Origin: an uncultured OM182 clade bacterium
GTDB taxonomy: Bacteria > Pseudomonadota > Gammaproteobacteria > Pseudomonadales > Azotimanducaceae
NCBI GenBank assembly: GCA_902567095.1
Contig: CACFLG010000002.1
Location: forward strand, 48,995-112,994
DNA length: 64,000 nucleotides
Direction: 5' to 3'
Both the position numbers and the translations under genes were made by a program. The notes below the pieces were generated by a model. That model was not told the DNA's origin and ran no database searches. It saw only the letters and a list, made by a program, of their open reading frames with translations. Positions 52,069 through 63,404 of this stretch are shown here, in pieces. Position 1 is the stretch's first letter. Every line of letters starts with the position of its first letter.

Positions 52069-54179
52069 TAGTTTCTTGCTCTCAGCATACGATTCACCCC
52101 TTTGATCGTCCTTATCTTTTTTATAATTGCGGCGAGGTGAATTCTATCTTTAACACTAATAACTATGTTAACGATACTGAGGTGGGCATCTTTTTCAAGA
52201 AAATTAATTCGCTCTATATTTGCATTCGCATTAGTTACTGCAGACGCAAGTACAGCGATCATGCTTCGGTTGTGTTCAAGTTCCAATCTCAGTTCTACCG
52301 AAAACTCTTGGTCTACGCCGGGCGCCCATCTCACTTCCATTATCTCTTGAGGCTTTTCTAGAAAGTCGGCCATGTTTTTACAAGCATCTATATGAATAAC
52401 AATCCCCTTTCCAGCGGAGAGGTGGCCTATAATGGGATCTCCGGGAATAGGCCAGCAGCACTTGCCATAGCTTACTACCATGCCTTCAGTCCCTTTTATT
52501 GCAAGTGGGCCCACTGTCTCGGAGAATAGTGGATTTTCTCCTGATTCGCCTTTCAGCCTGCTTGCTATAAGACTTGCCATCTGATTCCCAAGACCTATCT
52601 CTCTTAACAAATCATCGAAATTAGATATGTCTCTTTCGTTAAGAATTGTTTTAAGAACATCTTTGTCCAATGTATCAATCGTTAGCTCGTATTGACGCAA
52701 GGTTTGTTCCAAAAGCCTCTTGCCTAGATCTGTGGCTTCAACTTCTTGTTGTTGTTTTAGTGTATTTCTTATGCCAGCCCTTGCTTTACCAGTCACTATG
52801 AAGTTGAGCCAAGTCGGATTCGGTCGGGCTCCTGGGGCTCTAATTATTTCTACCGTTTGTCCGGACTCAAGTGTTGCTGATAAGGGCGCTAGCCTTCTAT
52901 CTATTCGACATGCAATGCAGGCATTTCCAATATCAGTATGGACCGCGTAGGCAAAATCTATCGGGGTTGCTCCCTGTGGAAGATCAAAAATTTGACCTGT
53001 CGGAGAAAACACGTAGACGTCGTCCGGAAACAAGTCGACTTTTACATTTTCTATAAACTCTAGGGAGTCACCCGCGTTCTTTTGAATCTCCAATAGGCCC
53101 TTCATCCACTCAATGGCTCTGCCCCCCGATTTGTTAGGTGATTCATCAGTTGTTTTGTATAGATAATGTCCTGCTAATCCGTTATTAGCGAAGGTTTCCA
53201 TGTCATGGGTTCGGATTTGAATCTCTATCGGAATGCCGTGCATTCCAAAAAGCGTCGTATGTAAGGATTGGTATCCATTGGCTTTGGGGATTGCTATATA
53301 GTCTTTGAATCTTGCTGATACTGGTTTATATAGATTGTGCACCGCTCCAAGTGAGCGATAGCAATCATCTACTTCATTGACAACGATCCTGAAAGCGTAG
53401 ACGTCCATTATCTCACTGAAAGATTTTCGCTTGTTGCGCATCTTTTCGTAAATACTGAAAAGATGTTTTTGTCTACCGAACACTTCTCCAGAAATCTTGA
53501 GCCTAGACAAGCAATTCTCTATTGATTCTTTGATCTGATCAACTATCTCAGTTCTATTTCCCCTTGCCTTCTTCACTGCTTTTTCAATCATTGAGGATCG
53601 AAGCGGGTACATTGCTTTGAAACCCAATTCTTCAAACTCAACTCGAAGATTATTCATTCCGAGTCTAAGAGCGATTGGGGCATATATTTCTAGAGTCTCT
53701 TTCGCTATCCTTCTTCGCTTTTCTGGGTTTAAATATCCGAGTGTTCTCATGTTATGCAATCTGTCTGCTAGTTTGACGAGGATAACTCTTATATCTTTGG
53801 CCATGGCTAGAGTCATTTTTTGAAAATTCTCTGCCTGGGCTTCTGCCCTAGACTGAAAGACAATTTTTAGTTTGCTGACTCCGTCAACAAGTTCTGCTAC
53901 TTCATCATCAAATTCCTGTCCGAGAGTATGTTTTGGAATGCTCGTATCTTCGATAACATCGTGCAGGAGGGCCGCCATCAGGCATTGATGGTCCATATGC
54001 ATTTCAGCTAAGATTTTTGCAACGGCTAGAGGGTGAGTAATGTATGGCTCTCCGGACTTTCGTTTCTGCCCTTCGTGAGCTTCATTAGCAAAATGGTAAG
54101 CCTTAACTACTTGGTTAACCTGCTGAGGTTCCAAATAACTATTTAGATCTTTTGAAAGCGCTGCGATGCTTGTCATCAC
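52068..54179 (-). CDS. spoT: Bifunctional (p)ppGpp synthetase/hydrolase SpoT
   Basis: HD domain AALLHDVIEDT, RelA/SpoT KANGYQSLHTT, TGS and ACT. Confidence 0.97.
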   Translation of the reverse strand: MMTSIAALSKDLNSYLEPQQVNQVVKAYHFANEAHEGQKRKSGEPYITHPLAVAKILAEMHMDHQCLMAALLHDVIEDTSIPKHTLGQEFDDEVAELVDGVSKLKIVFQSRAEAQAENFQKMTLAMAKDIRVILVKLADRLHNMRTLGYLNPEKRRRIAKETLEIYAPIALRLGMNNLRVEFEELGFKAMYPLRSSMIEKAVKKARGNRTEIVDQIKESIENCLSRLKISGEVFGRQKHLFSIYEKMRNKRKSFSEIMDVYAFRIVVNEVDDCYRSLGAVHNLYKPVSARFKDYIAIPKANGYQSLHTTLFGMHGIPIEIQIRTHDMETFANNGLAGHYLYKTTDESPNKSGGRAIEWMKGLLEIQKNAGDSLEFIENVKVDLFPDDVYVFSPTGQIFDLPQGATPIDFAYAVHTDIGNACIACRIDRRLAPLSATLESGQTVEIIRAPGARPNPTWLNFIVTGKARAGIRNTLKQQQEVEATDLGKRLLEQTLRQYELTIDTLDKDVLKTILNERDISNFDDLLREIGLGNQMASLIASRLKGESGENPLFSETVGPLAIKGTEGMVVSYGKCCWPIPGDPIIGHLSAGKGIVIHIDACKNMADFLEKPQEIMEVRWAPGVDQEFSVELRLELEHNRSMIAVLASAVTNANANIERINFLEKDAHLSIVNIVISVKDRIHLAAIIKKIRTIKGVNRMLRARN

Positions 54180-54249
54180 ACGCCTCCCTTGTCAGGAATA
54201 TTCTGTAATTTGTTGAATGACGAAAGTATAAGCTGAGAGTCTTGAGAAA

Positions 54250-54534
54250 TTACAAAGGTCTGAAATCTTGTTCATTTTGTTCGACTCCTTCTTGTACTGC
54301 TGAAAAAGCAAGGGCGTCTTTCTCTTCAATGGTTGGTTCTTCCAGAATTGCAGGCCCAACGAGCCCTTCTGCGATTTCCCTGAGCGCGATAACCGTCGGC
54401 TTATCGTTTTCAATGTCCACCATCGCCTCTTTCCCTCCGGTTGCTATTTGTCGGGCTCTCTTGCTTGAGACCATAACCAGCTCAAAACGGTTATCGACAT
54501 TTTCTAGGCAATCTTCAACAGTGACGCGCGCCAT
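54250..54534 (-). CDS. rpoZ: RNA polymerase omega subunit
   Basis: [30 protein letters not shown]. Confidence 0.97.
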   Translation of the reverse strand: MARVTVEDCLENVDNRFELVMVSSKRARQIATGGKEAMVDIENDKPTVIALREIAEGLVGPAILEEPTIEEKDALAFSAVQEGVEQNEQDFRPL

Positions 54535-54605
54535 CCTTTCAAACCTTCTTTAACTTCGATGTCGAATTTTAGCGGGTAGTGACAGAATATACAAATATCT
54601 AGCCT

Positions 54606-55247
54606 TTAACTTCCCAGCCTCTCAATTAAAGGCTTTAACTTATTAACTTGAGCGTCTCTTAAATACTGTTGACCCTCTCCATTTATTATTTCTTTTATCG
54701 CTTCGAGAGCTATCTGAAAGACATCATTTTCAACCAAATAGTCAAAATTTGTCCATTTCGATGATTCGGATATCGCTTTTTTCATTCGTTTTTCAACAGT
54801 TTCGTCGCTATCTTGAGCCCTCATTTCCAATCTGGAGCGAAGAGCTTCCAAAGAAGGTGGAAGAATGAATATAGACTTAGCACTTTTATATTTTTCTTTG
54901 ATCTGCAATGCGCCTTGCCAATCTATTTCAAGGATTAGGATCTTGCCACTTTTTATTATTTTCTGGGCTTCGTCTAAGCTTGTCCCGTAGGAGTAGTCGA
55001 AAACCTTTGCACTCTCTAAAAAACCTCCTTTGGCATCTAACTCAGAGAACTCGTGGTCCGAGACAAAATAATAATCTCTTCCGTCAATTTCCTCAGATCT
55101 TTTAGGCCTTGTGGTATGAGATATTGCTGCTCTGCAATCAGCTGTTTGATTAATGAGAGCTTTAACAAGAGAGGTTTTGCCCGCCCCGGATGGGGCAGAG
55201 ATAACAAAAAAATTTGGGGTATGTTTATTGGTGTCTTTTTTATTCAA
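54606..55247 (-). CDS. gmk: Guanylate kinase
   Basis: ISAPSGAGKTSLVKAL; SHTTRPKR. Confidence 0.97.
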   Translation of the reverse strand: MNKKDTNKHTPNFFVISAPSGAGKTSLVKALINQTADCRAAISHTTRPKRSEEIDGRDYYFVSDHEFSELDAKGGFLESAKVFDYSYGTSLDEAQKIIKSGKILILEIDWQGALQIKEKYKSAKSIFILPPSLEALRSRLEMRAQDSDETVEKRMKKAISESSKWTNFDYLVENDVFQIALEAIKEIINGEGQQYLRDAQVNKLKPLIERLGS

Positions 55248-56100
55248 TATTTTGTATCTGCTCTCTCATTTGTTCAATGAGTACTTTCAGGTCTACAGAA
55301 CTGCTAGAGGTAAAAAGTGCGTGTGATTTTGAAGAGATTGTGTTGGCTTCGCGATTAAGTTCTTGCATCAAGAAGTCTAGCTTTCTTCCAACTGGCTCAC
55401 TTAAATCAATATTTCTCGCTACTTCTTTTGTGTGTGCCTCTAGTCTGTCAATTTCTTCTTGGATATCCATTTTTTGAATGAGGAAAACCAACTCTTGTTC
55501 ATACCTTTCTGGATCGACTTGAATTTTTAGCTCTTCTAGCTTTGAACGTAACTTTGTTTCCAATGCGTCTTGAATTTTCGGAACCTCGCGCCTTATTTCT
55601 CTCGTAAGGTTCTCGATTGCGGATAGCTTGAGTTTAAGAATTTTTGAGATTTCTTTTCCCTCGATCTCTCGCATTTCCTTTATCTCTTCAATGGCATTAG
55701 TAAAACTGCTTAACGCTTCGTCCTGAAGATCCTCGTCGTCTCTCTCAAATTCAATCATGTCTGGCCACCTAAGTACTGACAAAATATCGCCACTATTTTC
55801 GATACCGGTTTCTACTTTAACCTCGTTTTGTAACTCTTGAATTTTTCTTAACAAAGTTTTATTCAAAGTAAGTTTAGAAAGATAGGTTTTTTCATCGAGT
55901 TTTAAAGAACATTCAAATTTTCCTCTGCTGAAGTTGCTCTGCAATTTATTCGTAAGTTCCTTTTCAATGGTTTTAACGCTTTCCGGTATTCGAAAAGAGA
56001 GATCGAGATATCTATGGTTTACAGATTTTATTTCCCAATTTATTGGGCCGGTAGAAATTCTTGCGAAAGCGGTCATACTCTTAATCATTAAAGGGATCAT
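55240..56100 (-). CDS. yicC: YicC family endoribonuclease
   Basis: MIKSMTAFAR; C-terminal LMQELNREANTISSKS. Confidence 0.95.
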   Translation of the reverse strand: MIPLMIKSMTAFARISTGPINWEIKSVNHRYLDLSFRIPESVKTIEKELTNKLQSNFSRGKFECSLKLDEKTYLSKLTLNKTLLRKIQELQNEVKVETGIENSGDILSVLRWPDMIEFERDDEDLQDEALSSFTNAIEEIKEMREIEGKEISKILKLKLSAIENLTREIRREVPKIQDALETKLRSKLEELKIQVDPERYEQELVFLIQKMDIQEEIDRLEAHTKEVARNIDLSEPVGRKLDFLMQELNREANTISSKSHALFTSSSSVDLKVLIEQMREQIQNIE

Positions 56101-56152
56101 TCATCAGTTCAGTTAGATAGTATAATAAAACTTTGTCCTTAGGAGAAAAACA

Positions 56153-56860
56153 ATGACGAGATCTGTTGCTAGGTCGTACGATCAAATGAGAGAAGTCTCG
56201 ATAGAGCGCGGTTTCATTAGGCATGCAGAAGGATCTGCTTTAATAAGCTTTGGGCTCACGCAAGTAATATGTACCGCGTCTATTGAAAAAGGAGTGCCTT
56301 CATTTTTGAGAGGGAAAGGACGTGGATGGATCACCTCGGAGTATGGAATGTTGCCAAGATCCACGGGCGAACGAATGGACCGCGAGGCTGTCAAAGGGAA
56401 ACAAAGCGGACGAACTCAAGAAATTCAGCGTTTGATTGGGCGATCTCTTCGTGCAGCAGTAGATCTTCAAACTGTAGGGGAAAATACTATAAAGATTGAC
56501 TGTGATGTAATTCAAGCTGATGGAGGGACTCGCACAGCGGCTATCACCGGTGGTTGTGTAGCACTAATGGACGCCCTTTCTCTTTTAGGCGAAGGTGTTT
56601 CAACTAAATTTGTTTCAGCGGTGTCGGTTGGTATAGTGGATGGCGAACCGGTTTTAGATTTAGAGTATGTCGAGGATTCGAGAGCTGACACAGATATGAA
56701 CGTAGTATTGAGTGAAGACGGGAGCTTTATCGAAATCCAAGGAACAGCAGAAGGCAATACTTTCACTGATCGTGAACTCTTCAAGATGATTGAATTAGCT
56801 CAGAAGGGAGGTGCCGAATTGATATCACTGCAGAAGCGAGTGCTCTTGGGGAACAGGTAA
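56153..56860 (+). CDS. rph: Ribonuclease PH
   Basis: [37 protein letters not shown]. Confidence 0.97.
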   Translation: MTRSVARSYDQMREVSIERGFIRHAEGSALISFGLTQVICTASIEKGVPSFLRGKGRGWITSEYGMLPRSTGERMDREAVKGKQSGRTQEIQRLIGRSLRAAVDLQTVGENTIKIDCDVIQADGGTRTAAITGGCVALMDALSLLGEGVSTKFVSAVSVGIVDGEPVLDLEYVEDSRADTDMNVVLSEDGSFIEIQGTAEGNTFTDRELFKMIELAQKGGAELISLQKRVLLGNR

Positions 56861-57511
56861 ATGTTGTCGTCTTACAAACAAAATTTTATTGATTTATCGA
56901 TATCTAATGAAGTCTTAAAGTTCGGCGAATTTACTCTGAAGTCTGGTCGTATAAGCCCATACTTTTTTAATCTTGGTAATGTTTCTAGCGGAAAAACTAT
57001 CTCTATGATAGGAGCGTATTATGCTGAAACCATTACTCGGTCTTCATTCAAACCAGACGCACTCTTTGGTCCTGCTTACAAAGGGATCCCACTAGTTGTC
57101 ACTGCTGCTATTTCGCTTTTCGATAAACATGAGATAAATCTTCCTTATGCTTTTAATAGGAAAGAAGAGAAAGATCATGGAGAGCGAGGGCAAATAATTG
57201 GCAAAAGAATCTCAGGAGATGTACTCATCATTGATGACGTGATTTCTGCAGGCACTTCTATTAGAGAGGCCTATAAAATTTGCAAATCCATGGGCGCAAA
57301 TCCAGTGGGAGCAGTAGTTTCAATTGACCGTCAAGAAATTGGGACACAGAAAAGATCCTCTATTGAGGAAATTGAACAAGAATTAGGTCTAGAAGTTTTA
57401 AGTATAATCACTTTGAAAGATATCATTCAATATTTAGAGAAAGATGATAGTCTTCATGAGCATTTGCCTAGAATGCTGAAATATGAATCACGGTATGGCG
57501 TGAAACAATGA
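56861..57511 (+). CDS. pyrE: Orotate phosphoribosyltransferase
   Basis: FTLKSGRISPYFFNLG, VLIIDDVISAGTS. Confidence 0.97.
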   Translation: MLSSYKQNFIDLSISNEVLKFGEFTLKSGRISPYFFNLGNVSSGKTISMIGAYYAETITRSSFKPDALFGPAYKGIPLVVTAAISLFDKHEINLPYAFNRKEEKDHGERGQIIGKRISGDVLIIDDVISAGTSIREAYKICKSMGANPVGAVVSIDRQEIGTQKRSSIEEIEQELGLEVLSIITLKDIIQYLEKDDSLHEHLPRMLKYESRYGVKQ

Positions 57512-57532
57512 AGAAAATCCAGTTGCTAGTTA

Positions 57533-58144
57533 CTAAGCCATGATATTTTGAGCAAATGACTTCCATTTAAGATCAAAATCTTCGGTCGGCGACTTGGAGA
57601 AATCACTTCTCACAAATTGTGCAATTTTTCCTTCTATAAAAGACATAAATATATCTGCTGAAATATTGGGATGAGTCGTCACGTTATTATCATTTGTGTA
57701 ACGGTCTTCTCTAAGGATTTGCTTAATTTGTACTTCGATTCGATCGAATAGCTGATTGACTCTGAAACGAAGTCGTTCATTTTCTCCCCATAACGCGTCT
57801 CCAGCCAGAATTCTGCTTATTCCCGGGTTTTTCTCTGCAAATGTAAGAACCAGCTTGCTTATTTTTTCACATTTTGAGCTCGCACTAATCTGTTCACTGG
57901 AGATCATGTTGAGGCGTGTAAATATAGTTAGCTCGGCAAACTCGATTAATTCATCGAACATTTTAGTTTTGCTTGGAAAGTGTCTATAGAGAGCTGCTTC
58001 AGAAACCCGTACTTGTTTAGCGAGGCTCGCAGTTGTTATTTTCCCACCAGGACTCTCTTCTAAAATTTCTGCCAAGGATTGGAGAATTTGTTCCTTTCTC
58101 GATTTTCTTTTACTTTTTTTTGATTCTTGTTCAGGGCTTGTCAT
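57533..58144 (-). CDS. slmA: Nucleoid occlusion factor SlmA (TetR family)
   Basis: TTASLAKQVRVSEAALYRHFPSKTKMFDELIEF; between pyrE and argB/dut. Confidence 0.9.
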   Translation of the reverse strand: MTSPEQESKKSKRKSRKEQILQSLAEILEESPGGKITTASLAKQVRVSEAALYRHFPSKTKMFDELIEFAELTIFTRLNMISSEQISASSKCEKISKLVLTFAEKNPGISRILAGDALWGENERLRFRVNQLFDRIEVQIKQILREDRYTNDNNVTTHPNISADIFMSFIEGKIAQFVRSDFSKSPTEDFDLKWKSFAQNIMA

Positions 58145-58190
58145 TTGTTCATTCCCCTTCTAGTAATAAACTTCAGACGCTGAATAGCTT

Positions 58191-59087
58191 TCATCTTTCG
58201 GTAATTAGCGTCCCTATTCCTTTGTCTGTGAGCACCTCCAGTAGTACCGCGTGTTCCTGACGTCCATCAATAATGTGCGCGGTTTTAACACCATTTTGAA
58301 CCGCCGATATTGCGCACTTTACTTTTGGGATCATCCCTTCCTTGATATCACCGTCCTTAATAAATTTCTCCGCTTCCTTTGGAATTAGTCTGGATATCAA
58401 CTCGTTCGTCGCGTTTCTGATTCCGGAGATATTGGTGAGTAAAATAAGTTTTTCTGCTCCGAGTTTTTCGGCTATCTTTCCCGCTACAAAATCCGCGTTT
58501 ATATTGTAAGTTTTATTATCTTCACCGACCCCAATAGGCGCGACTACAGGAATGAAACCATTATTTGTCACCACGTCGATAATTTGCTGATTGATCTTTT
58601 TCACTTCCCCGACCTGTCCTATATCTATAGATTCGACTTTTTCCATATCTCCTTGGGGTTTTTCTATAATCAATTTTTTTGCCTCAATCAGATTGGCGTC
58701 CTTGCCTGTTAACCCAACGGCCTTACCGCCGTTTTCATTGATAAGACTTACTATTTCTTGATTTACAATGCCCCCAAGAACCATTTGCACAACATCCATT
58801 GTCTTATTGTCGGTGATTCGCATACCGTCAATAAAAGACGTTTTTAGTCCTAACTCTTTTAGAGTTTCTCCTATTTGTGGTCCTCCACCATGCACGACAA
58901 CCGGGTTCATTCCAACAAGTTTCATTAGAACTATGTCTCTTGAAAAAGAGTTCTTTAGGTGGTTTTCAGTCATGGCGTTTCCGCCGTATTTTACTACTAT
59001 GGTCTTGCCGAAAAATCGTTTTATGTACGGCAGCGCTTCGGTAAGGACATGCGCGATATGCGTATTATCAGATGATATATTTTCCAT
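58191..59087 (-). CDS. argB: Acetylglutamate kinase
   Basis: [24 protein letters not shown]. Confidence 0.97.
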   Translation of the reverse strand: MENISSDNTHIAHVLTEALPYIKRFFGKTIVVKYGGNAMTENHLKNSFSRDIVLMKLVGMNPVVVHGGGPQIGETLKELGLKTSFIDGMRITDNKTMDVVQMVLGGIVNQEIVSLINENGGKAVGLTGKDANLIEAKKLIIEKPQGDMEKVESIDIGQVGEVKKINQQIIDVVTNNGFIPVVAPIGVGEDNKTYNINADFVAGKIAEKLGAEKLILLTNISGIRNATNELISRLIPKEAEKFIKDGDIKEGMIPKVKCAISAVQNGVKTAHIIDGRQEHAVLLEVLTDKGIGTLITER

Positions 59088-59542
59088 TAACTTATTCCCG
59101 ATGAACCAAACCCGTCTTCACCCCTTTTACTAGCGTCAAACTCACTTACAATTAGGAGTGGAACCTGTTTAACGGGGACTAATATTAGTTGAGCAACTCT
59201 ATCTCCTGGTGATATGACAAAGGGCGTTTTACTTCGGTTCCACAATGAGATCATAAGTTCTCCTTGGTAATCTGAATCTATCAGCCCAACAAGATTCCCT
59301 AACACAATACCATTTTTGTGCCCTAAACCTGATCTTGGAAGGATTAATCCAGCGTAGTCTGGGTCTTCAATATAAATCGCTATTCCGGATGGTATAAGTT
59401 CAGTTTCTCTAGCGGAAATTTCGATCTGGTGATCTATACACGCGCGAAGATCCATCCCTGCGGAGCCACGAGTACTGAAAGATGGAAAAGGGATTTCGGA
59501 ACCTATTTTATCGTTTACAACCTTGACCTGCAATTTATCCAT
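59087..59542 (-). CDS. dut: dUTP diphosphatase
   Basis: [35 protein letters not shown] at 59542. Confidence 0.97.
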   Translation of the reverse strand: MDKLQVKVVNDKIGSEIPFPSFSTRGSAGMDLRACIDHQIEISARETELIPSGIAIYIEDPDYAGLILPRSGLGHKNGIVLGNLVGLIDSDYQGELMISLWNRSKTPFVISPGDRVAQLILVPVKQVPLLIVSEFDASKRGEDGFGSSGIS

Positions 59543-60758
59543 AAGCGATCGATTCCAAGCACCTTTCTGCAATAAAAGCGATAAGGTTTCTGGCTAACGT
59601 TTTCTTTGAGGATTTAGGGAAAGATTTATTTAGTTCGTGGCCTAGGACAGTTACCTCATTTAGGTCGCTATCGAAACCAATTGTAGGATCGCCTACGTTG
59701 TTCGCAACGATCAGGTCTAAATCTTTTTCCCTAAGTTTCTTTTCTGCATTCTTTATGAGATTTTCAGTTTCGGCTGCAAACCCGACGGTGAATGGCTTAC
59801 GCCCATTTTTCAGCTTGCTAATTTCCAAAAGAATGTCAGGGGTCTTTGAAAGCTCAAGACTCAATTTTAACTCGCCGGTTTTTTTGATCTTGCTTAAGGC
59901 AGGAGATTCAACTTTAAAATCGGCAACGGCTGCAACGGAGATAAATATATCTGTCCTTTCAATGATATTAAGGGTTTTCTCAAGCATCTCATCTGCTGAC
60001 CCTACATTGACAATTTCTACTCTAGCTGGGACTGGAAGATTGGTAGGTCCTGATATCAAGGTAACTGCGGCTCCCGCTTCCATTGCGGCCTCGGCAATTG
60101 CGTAGCCTTGCTTCCCCGAGCTATGGTTGCTTATGTATCTGATCGGATCAATGGCTTCTCTCGTTGGACCAGCCGTAACGACCACGTTCTTGCCAGATAA
60201 AGAATGGGTTTCGAACATCTCTGAAAGAGAGTTTACGATGTTCCCAACCTCCATTAAGCGGCCAACGCCAATTTCGCCACACGCTTGATCACCTTCGCCT
60301 GGGTTTAAAATGTCGATTTTTCTGTTTTGGATTTCACCCATATTATTCTGCGTCGCCTTTTTTTCCCACATACTACGATTCATCGAGGGAGCAACAACTA
60401 CTTTGCAGTCGGCAGCGAGGCAAATCGCAGTCAATAGGTCGTCGCTTCGTCCTTGAGCAAGGCGAGATATAAAGTCCGCGGATGCTGGAGCTATCAAAAT
60501 CAAATCAGCCCATCGCGCTACTTCAATGTGGCCCATGGCTGATTCTGTTTGAGCATCGAGCAGGTCTAGGTGAACTGGATTTCGGGATAAAGCTTGAAGA
60601 GTCAATGGAGTAATGAACTTTTGTGCTGCGCTAGTCATTGCGGTCCTAATTTCTGCTCCTTCGTCTTGGAGTCGTCTACATATTTCAGCGCTTTTATACG
60701 CCGCTATGCCCCCTGTTACCCCCAGAAGAATCCTTTTATTTGAGAGTCGCTTTATCAT
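59535..60758 (-). CDS. coaBC: Bifunctional phosphopantothenoylcysteine decarboxylase/phosphopantothenate--cysteine ligase
   Basis: [45 protein letters not shown]. Confidence 0.97.
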   Translation of the reverse strand: MIKRLSNKRILLGVTGGIAAYKSAEICRRLQDEGAEIRTAMTSAAQKFITPLTLQALSRNPVHLDLLDAQTESAMGHIEVARWADLILIAPASADFISRLAQGRSDDLLTAICLAADCKVVVAPSMNRSMWEKKATQNNMGEIQNRKIDILNPGEGDQACGEIGVGRLMEVGNIVNSLSEMFETHSLSGKNVVVTAGPTREAIDPIRYISNHSSGKQGYAIAEAAMEAGAAVTLISGPTNLPVPARVEIVNVGSADEMLEKTLNIIERTDIFISVAAVADFKVESPALSKIKKTGELKLSLELSKTPDILLEISKLKNGRKPFTVGFAAETENLIKNAEKKLREKDLDLIVANNVGDPTIGFDSDLNEVTVLGHELNKSFPKSSKKTLARNLIAFIAERCLESIAYG

Positions 60759-60930
60759 TTTTGTATACCTTCTGACACCATGAAAACTATCTTCTTGACC
60801 GCCTAGACGCAAAAGATGATAACTTTTTTTTATTCGTTTTTCTTAAATTTATTGAAGAATGCGAGCTAATTTGTTATAAAACTCAGCCGCTTGAAAGCAC
60901 TACTCAGATCTAAGTTAGGAGAAAGATCTT

Positions 60931-61167
60931 ATGTCAAGACAATGCCAAGTCACTGGAAAAAGACCTGTGACAGGAAATAACGTGTCTCACGCAAATAACA
61001 AGACTAAAAGACGATTTCTCCCTAATATACATGATCATAGATTTTGGGTAGAAAGTGAAAACAGATTTGTAAAGCTTAGAGTGTCGGCAAAGGGAATGAG
61101 AATTATAGACAAATTGGGTATCGATAAAGTCGTAAGTGACATCAGAGCTCGTGGAGGCAAAGTCTAA
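60931..61167 (+). CDS. rpmB: 50S ribosomal protein L28
   Basis: [32 protein letters not shown]. Confidence 0.98.
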   Translation: MSRQCQVTGKRPVTGNNVSHANNKTKRRFLPNIHDHRFWVESENRFVKLRVSAKGMRIIDKLGIDKVVSDIRARGGKV

Positions 61168-61168
61168 A

Positions 61169-61324
61169 ATGAGAGAGAAAATTAGGTTAAATTCGTCGGC
61201 TGGAACAGGTCACTTCTACACCACGACAAAGAACAAGAAGACAATGCCGGAAAAAATGGAGATAAAAAAATTCGACCCTGTAGCCCGAGCTCATGTTCTC
61301 TACAAAGAGGGAAAGATCAAGTAA
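61169..61324 (+). CDS. rpmG: 50S ribosomal protein L33
   Basis: [51 protein letters not shown] from ATG 61169. Confidence 0.97.
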   Translation: MREKIRLNSSAGTGHFYTTTKNKKTMPEKMEIKKFDPVARAHVLYKEGKIK

Positions 61325-61390
61325 AGCTAAGCTTATCGATCCTCTCTTAGGTTTAGCGATGTTTTAATGTTTGTAAGAAATTCCTAATCT

Positions 61391-62203
61391 ATGCCAGAGC
61401 TTCCTGAGGTTGAAACAACTCGGCTCGGGCTTTATCCCTTAGTTAAAGAAAAAAAAATAACCAATGTTGTCGTCAGACAGAGAAGCCTTCGTTGGCCGAT
61501 CGAAATTGGCTTTGAAGACCAACTGCTCGGTTCCGTTTTTACGAGACTGAGTAGACGAGGCAAGTACCTGTTATTTCATTCAAAGAACGGGAAGATGATG
61601 GTCCATCTTGGAATGTCTGGCAGTCTGAGAATGGTTTCTTCAAGAAGCAATCCACGTAAACATGACCACGTAGATATTTGTTTTGAGAATTCTTCTGTCC
61701 TTCGTTATCACGACCCCCGACGTTTTGGATCTTTTTTTTGGTTAGCCCCTAAAGAGATTCACAGTTTGTTAAAGGACTTAGGACCAGAACCCTTATCGAA
61801 AAAATTTGATGGTAATTATCTTTATGAAATGGCCAAACGTCGAAAAGTAGCAGTCAAGACTCTAATAATGAATAGCTCGGTAGTAGTTGGGGTAGGAAAT
61901 ATATATGCGAATGAGTCTCTGTTTCTCTCTGGGATACGACCTGACAGATTGGCCTCAAGTATATCGAAAAAACGATATAACAGTTTAGTTACGCAAATTA
62001 AACGGGTTTTGAATTCATCTATCAGAAGCGGTGGTACAACCCTGAGAGACTTCGTTCGGGAGGATGGGCAGCCTGGATATTTTAAGCAGCGGCTTTTCGT
62101 ATATGGAAGGGGAAATATGCACTGCAAAACTTGCGAAAAATCGTTAAAGGAGACACGAATCAATAATCGATCAACATTTTTTTGTTCAAGTTGTCAAACC
62201 TAA
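61391..62203 (+). CDS. mutM: Formamidopyrimidine-DNA glycosylase
   Basis: [15 protein letters not shown]-terminal zinc finger. Confidence 0.97.
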   Translation: MPELPEVETTRLGLYPLVKEKKITNVVVRQRSLRWPIEIGFEDQLLGSVFTRLSRRGKYLLFHSKNGKMMVHLGMSGSLRMVSSRSNPRKHDHVDICFENSSVLRYHDPRRFGSFFWLAPKEIHSLLKDLGPEPLSKKFDGNYLYEMAKRRKVAVKTLIMNSSVVVGVGNIYANESLFLSGIRPDRLASSISKKRYNSLVTQIKRVLNSSIRSGGTTLRDFVREDGQPGYFKQRLFVYGRGNMHCKTCEKSLKETRINNRSTFFCSSCQT

Positions 62204-62676
62204 ATGATCTTTTTGCTTTCGAGCGCATCTGCTATAGCCGGGTGAACGAATTTTGTAATATCTCCATCATAGCCAGCAATTTGTCTAACAAGGGACGAGG
62301 AAATATAGGAGTTCTCCTCGGAAGGGGCTAAAAAGATCGTCTCAATTTCTGGCTCCAGAGCCCTGTTCATATTGAGCATTTGGAACTCATAATCGAAATC
62401 TGTAACTGTTCTAATTCCCTTCAGAATTACGGTGGCGCCTATTTCTCTGGCGAACGCCACGGTCAAGGAATTGAATCCTATTACCTCTGAATTTTTTACG
62501 TGACTGAGCGCTTTTCTTGCTAGATTCACCCGCAATTCTAATTCGCCTGGCGACTTATGTGGGCTAGTGGCAATTCCCAAAACTACCTTATCAAATAATA
62601 CCGACGCTCTCTCGACAAGATCTGTATGGCCATTGTGAATCGGATTGAATGTGCCCGGATAAAGAACGGTGGTCAT
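62200..62676 (-). CDS. coaD: Phosphopantetheine adenylyltransferase
   Basis: [41 protein letters not shown] track start is over-extended. Confidence 0.96.
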   Translation of the reverse strand: MTTVLYPGTFNPIHNGHTDLVERASVLFDKVVLGIATSPHKSPGELELRVNLARKALSHVKNSEVIGFNSLTVAFAREIGATVILKGIRTVTDFDYEFQMLNMNRALEPEIETIFLAPSEENSYISSSLVRQIAGYDGDITKFVHPAIADALESKKII

Positions 62677-62739
62677 ATTTCCTCGCCGCAAAATCGCAAT
62701 GTTACCTAGCGGGAGGCTTAATGCCAACATTAAATCGTT

Positions 62740-63303
62740 TTAACACCTCGAGCAAAGAGCAAAAAACACTGATCCAGATTTTTTTTGTTTAGTTAGCTTC
62801 CATTTTTTAGGAAGGAGTGAACTATCTATGTCGGAATGCCATTCTAAATATATTAACCTCTCAGCCATCGCGGTCGCTTCTACTTTTTGACATATTTCAT
62901 AAATCTGATTGCCATTAAAGGGAGGATCTATAAACACGATATCAAAGACCTCGTTATTTTTTTGTATCCACTCGATCGCGTCAGCACAAATGACCTCTTC
63001 ACCAGTGACTTCTTTTTCAAACTTAGATAAAGATTTTTTTATATAACGAGCAGTTTTGTTGTTTTTCTCTATAAACCTCACATATTTTGCTCCTCTAGAC
63101 AAAGCTTCTAGTCCTAAGGCGCCGCTGCCAGAAAACAAATCTAAGCATTTCGAATCGAATAATTCTCCGTGCAGCCAATTGAATAAAGTTTCTCTAATTT
63201 TATTTCCAGTTGGTCTAACGTCGAGTTGTTCAGGAAAATTTATTTTTCTTCCTTTCCATTTGCCTCCGATAATTCTGACGCTTTGTCTTTGATGATTGCT
63301 CAA
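62740..63303 (-). CDS. rsmD: 16S rRNA (guanine966-N2)-methyltransferase
   Basis: RIIGGKWKGRKI, LDLFSGSGALGLEALSRGA, IDPPF. Confidence 0.96.
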   Translation of the reverse strand: MSNHQRQSVRIIGGKWKGRKINFPEQLDVRPTGNKIRETLFNWLHGELFDSKCLDLFSGSGALGLEALSRGAKYVRFIEKNNKTARYIKKSLSKFEKEVTGEEVICADAIEWIQKNNEVFDIVFIDPPFNGNQIYEICQKVEATAMAERLIYLEWHSDIDSSLLPKKWKLTKQKKSGSVFFALCSRC

Positions 63304-63404
63304 AACCTAGTACTCTCGTCTCAATAAAAATATTTCTAATCAAATACGCTTTCCGATAGAGAGTTTAATATTAACGTCGCTAATAGTCGTGATCAAAAGA
63401 GTTT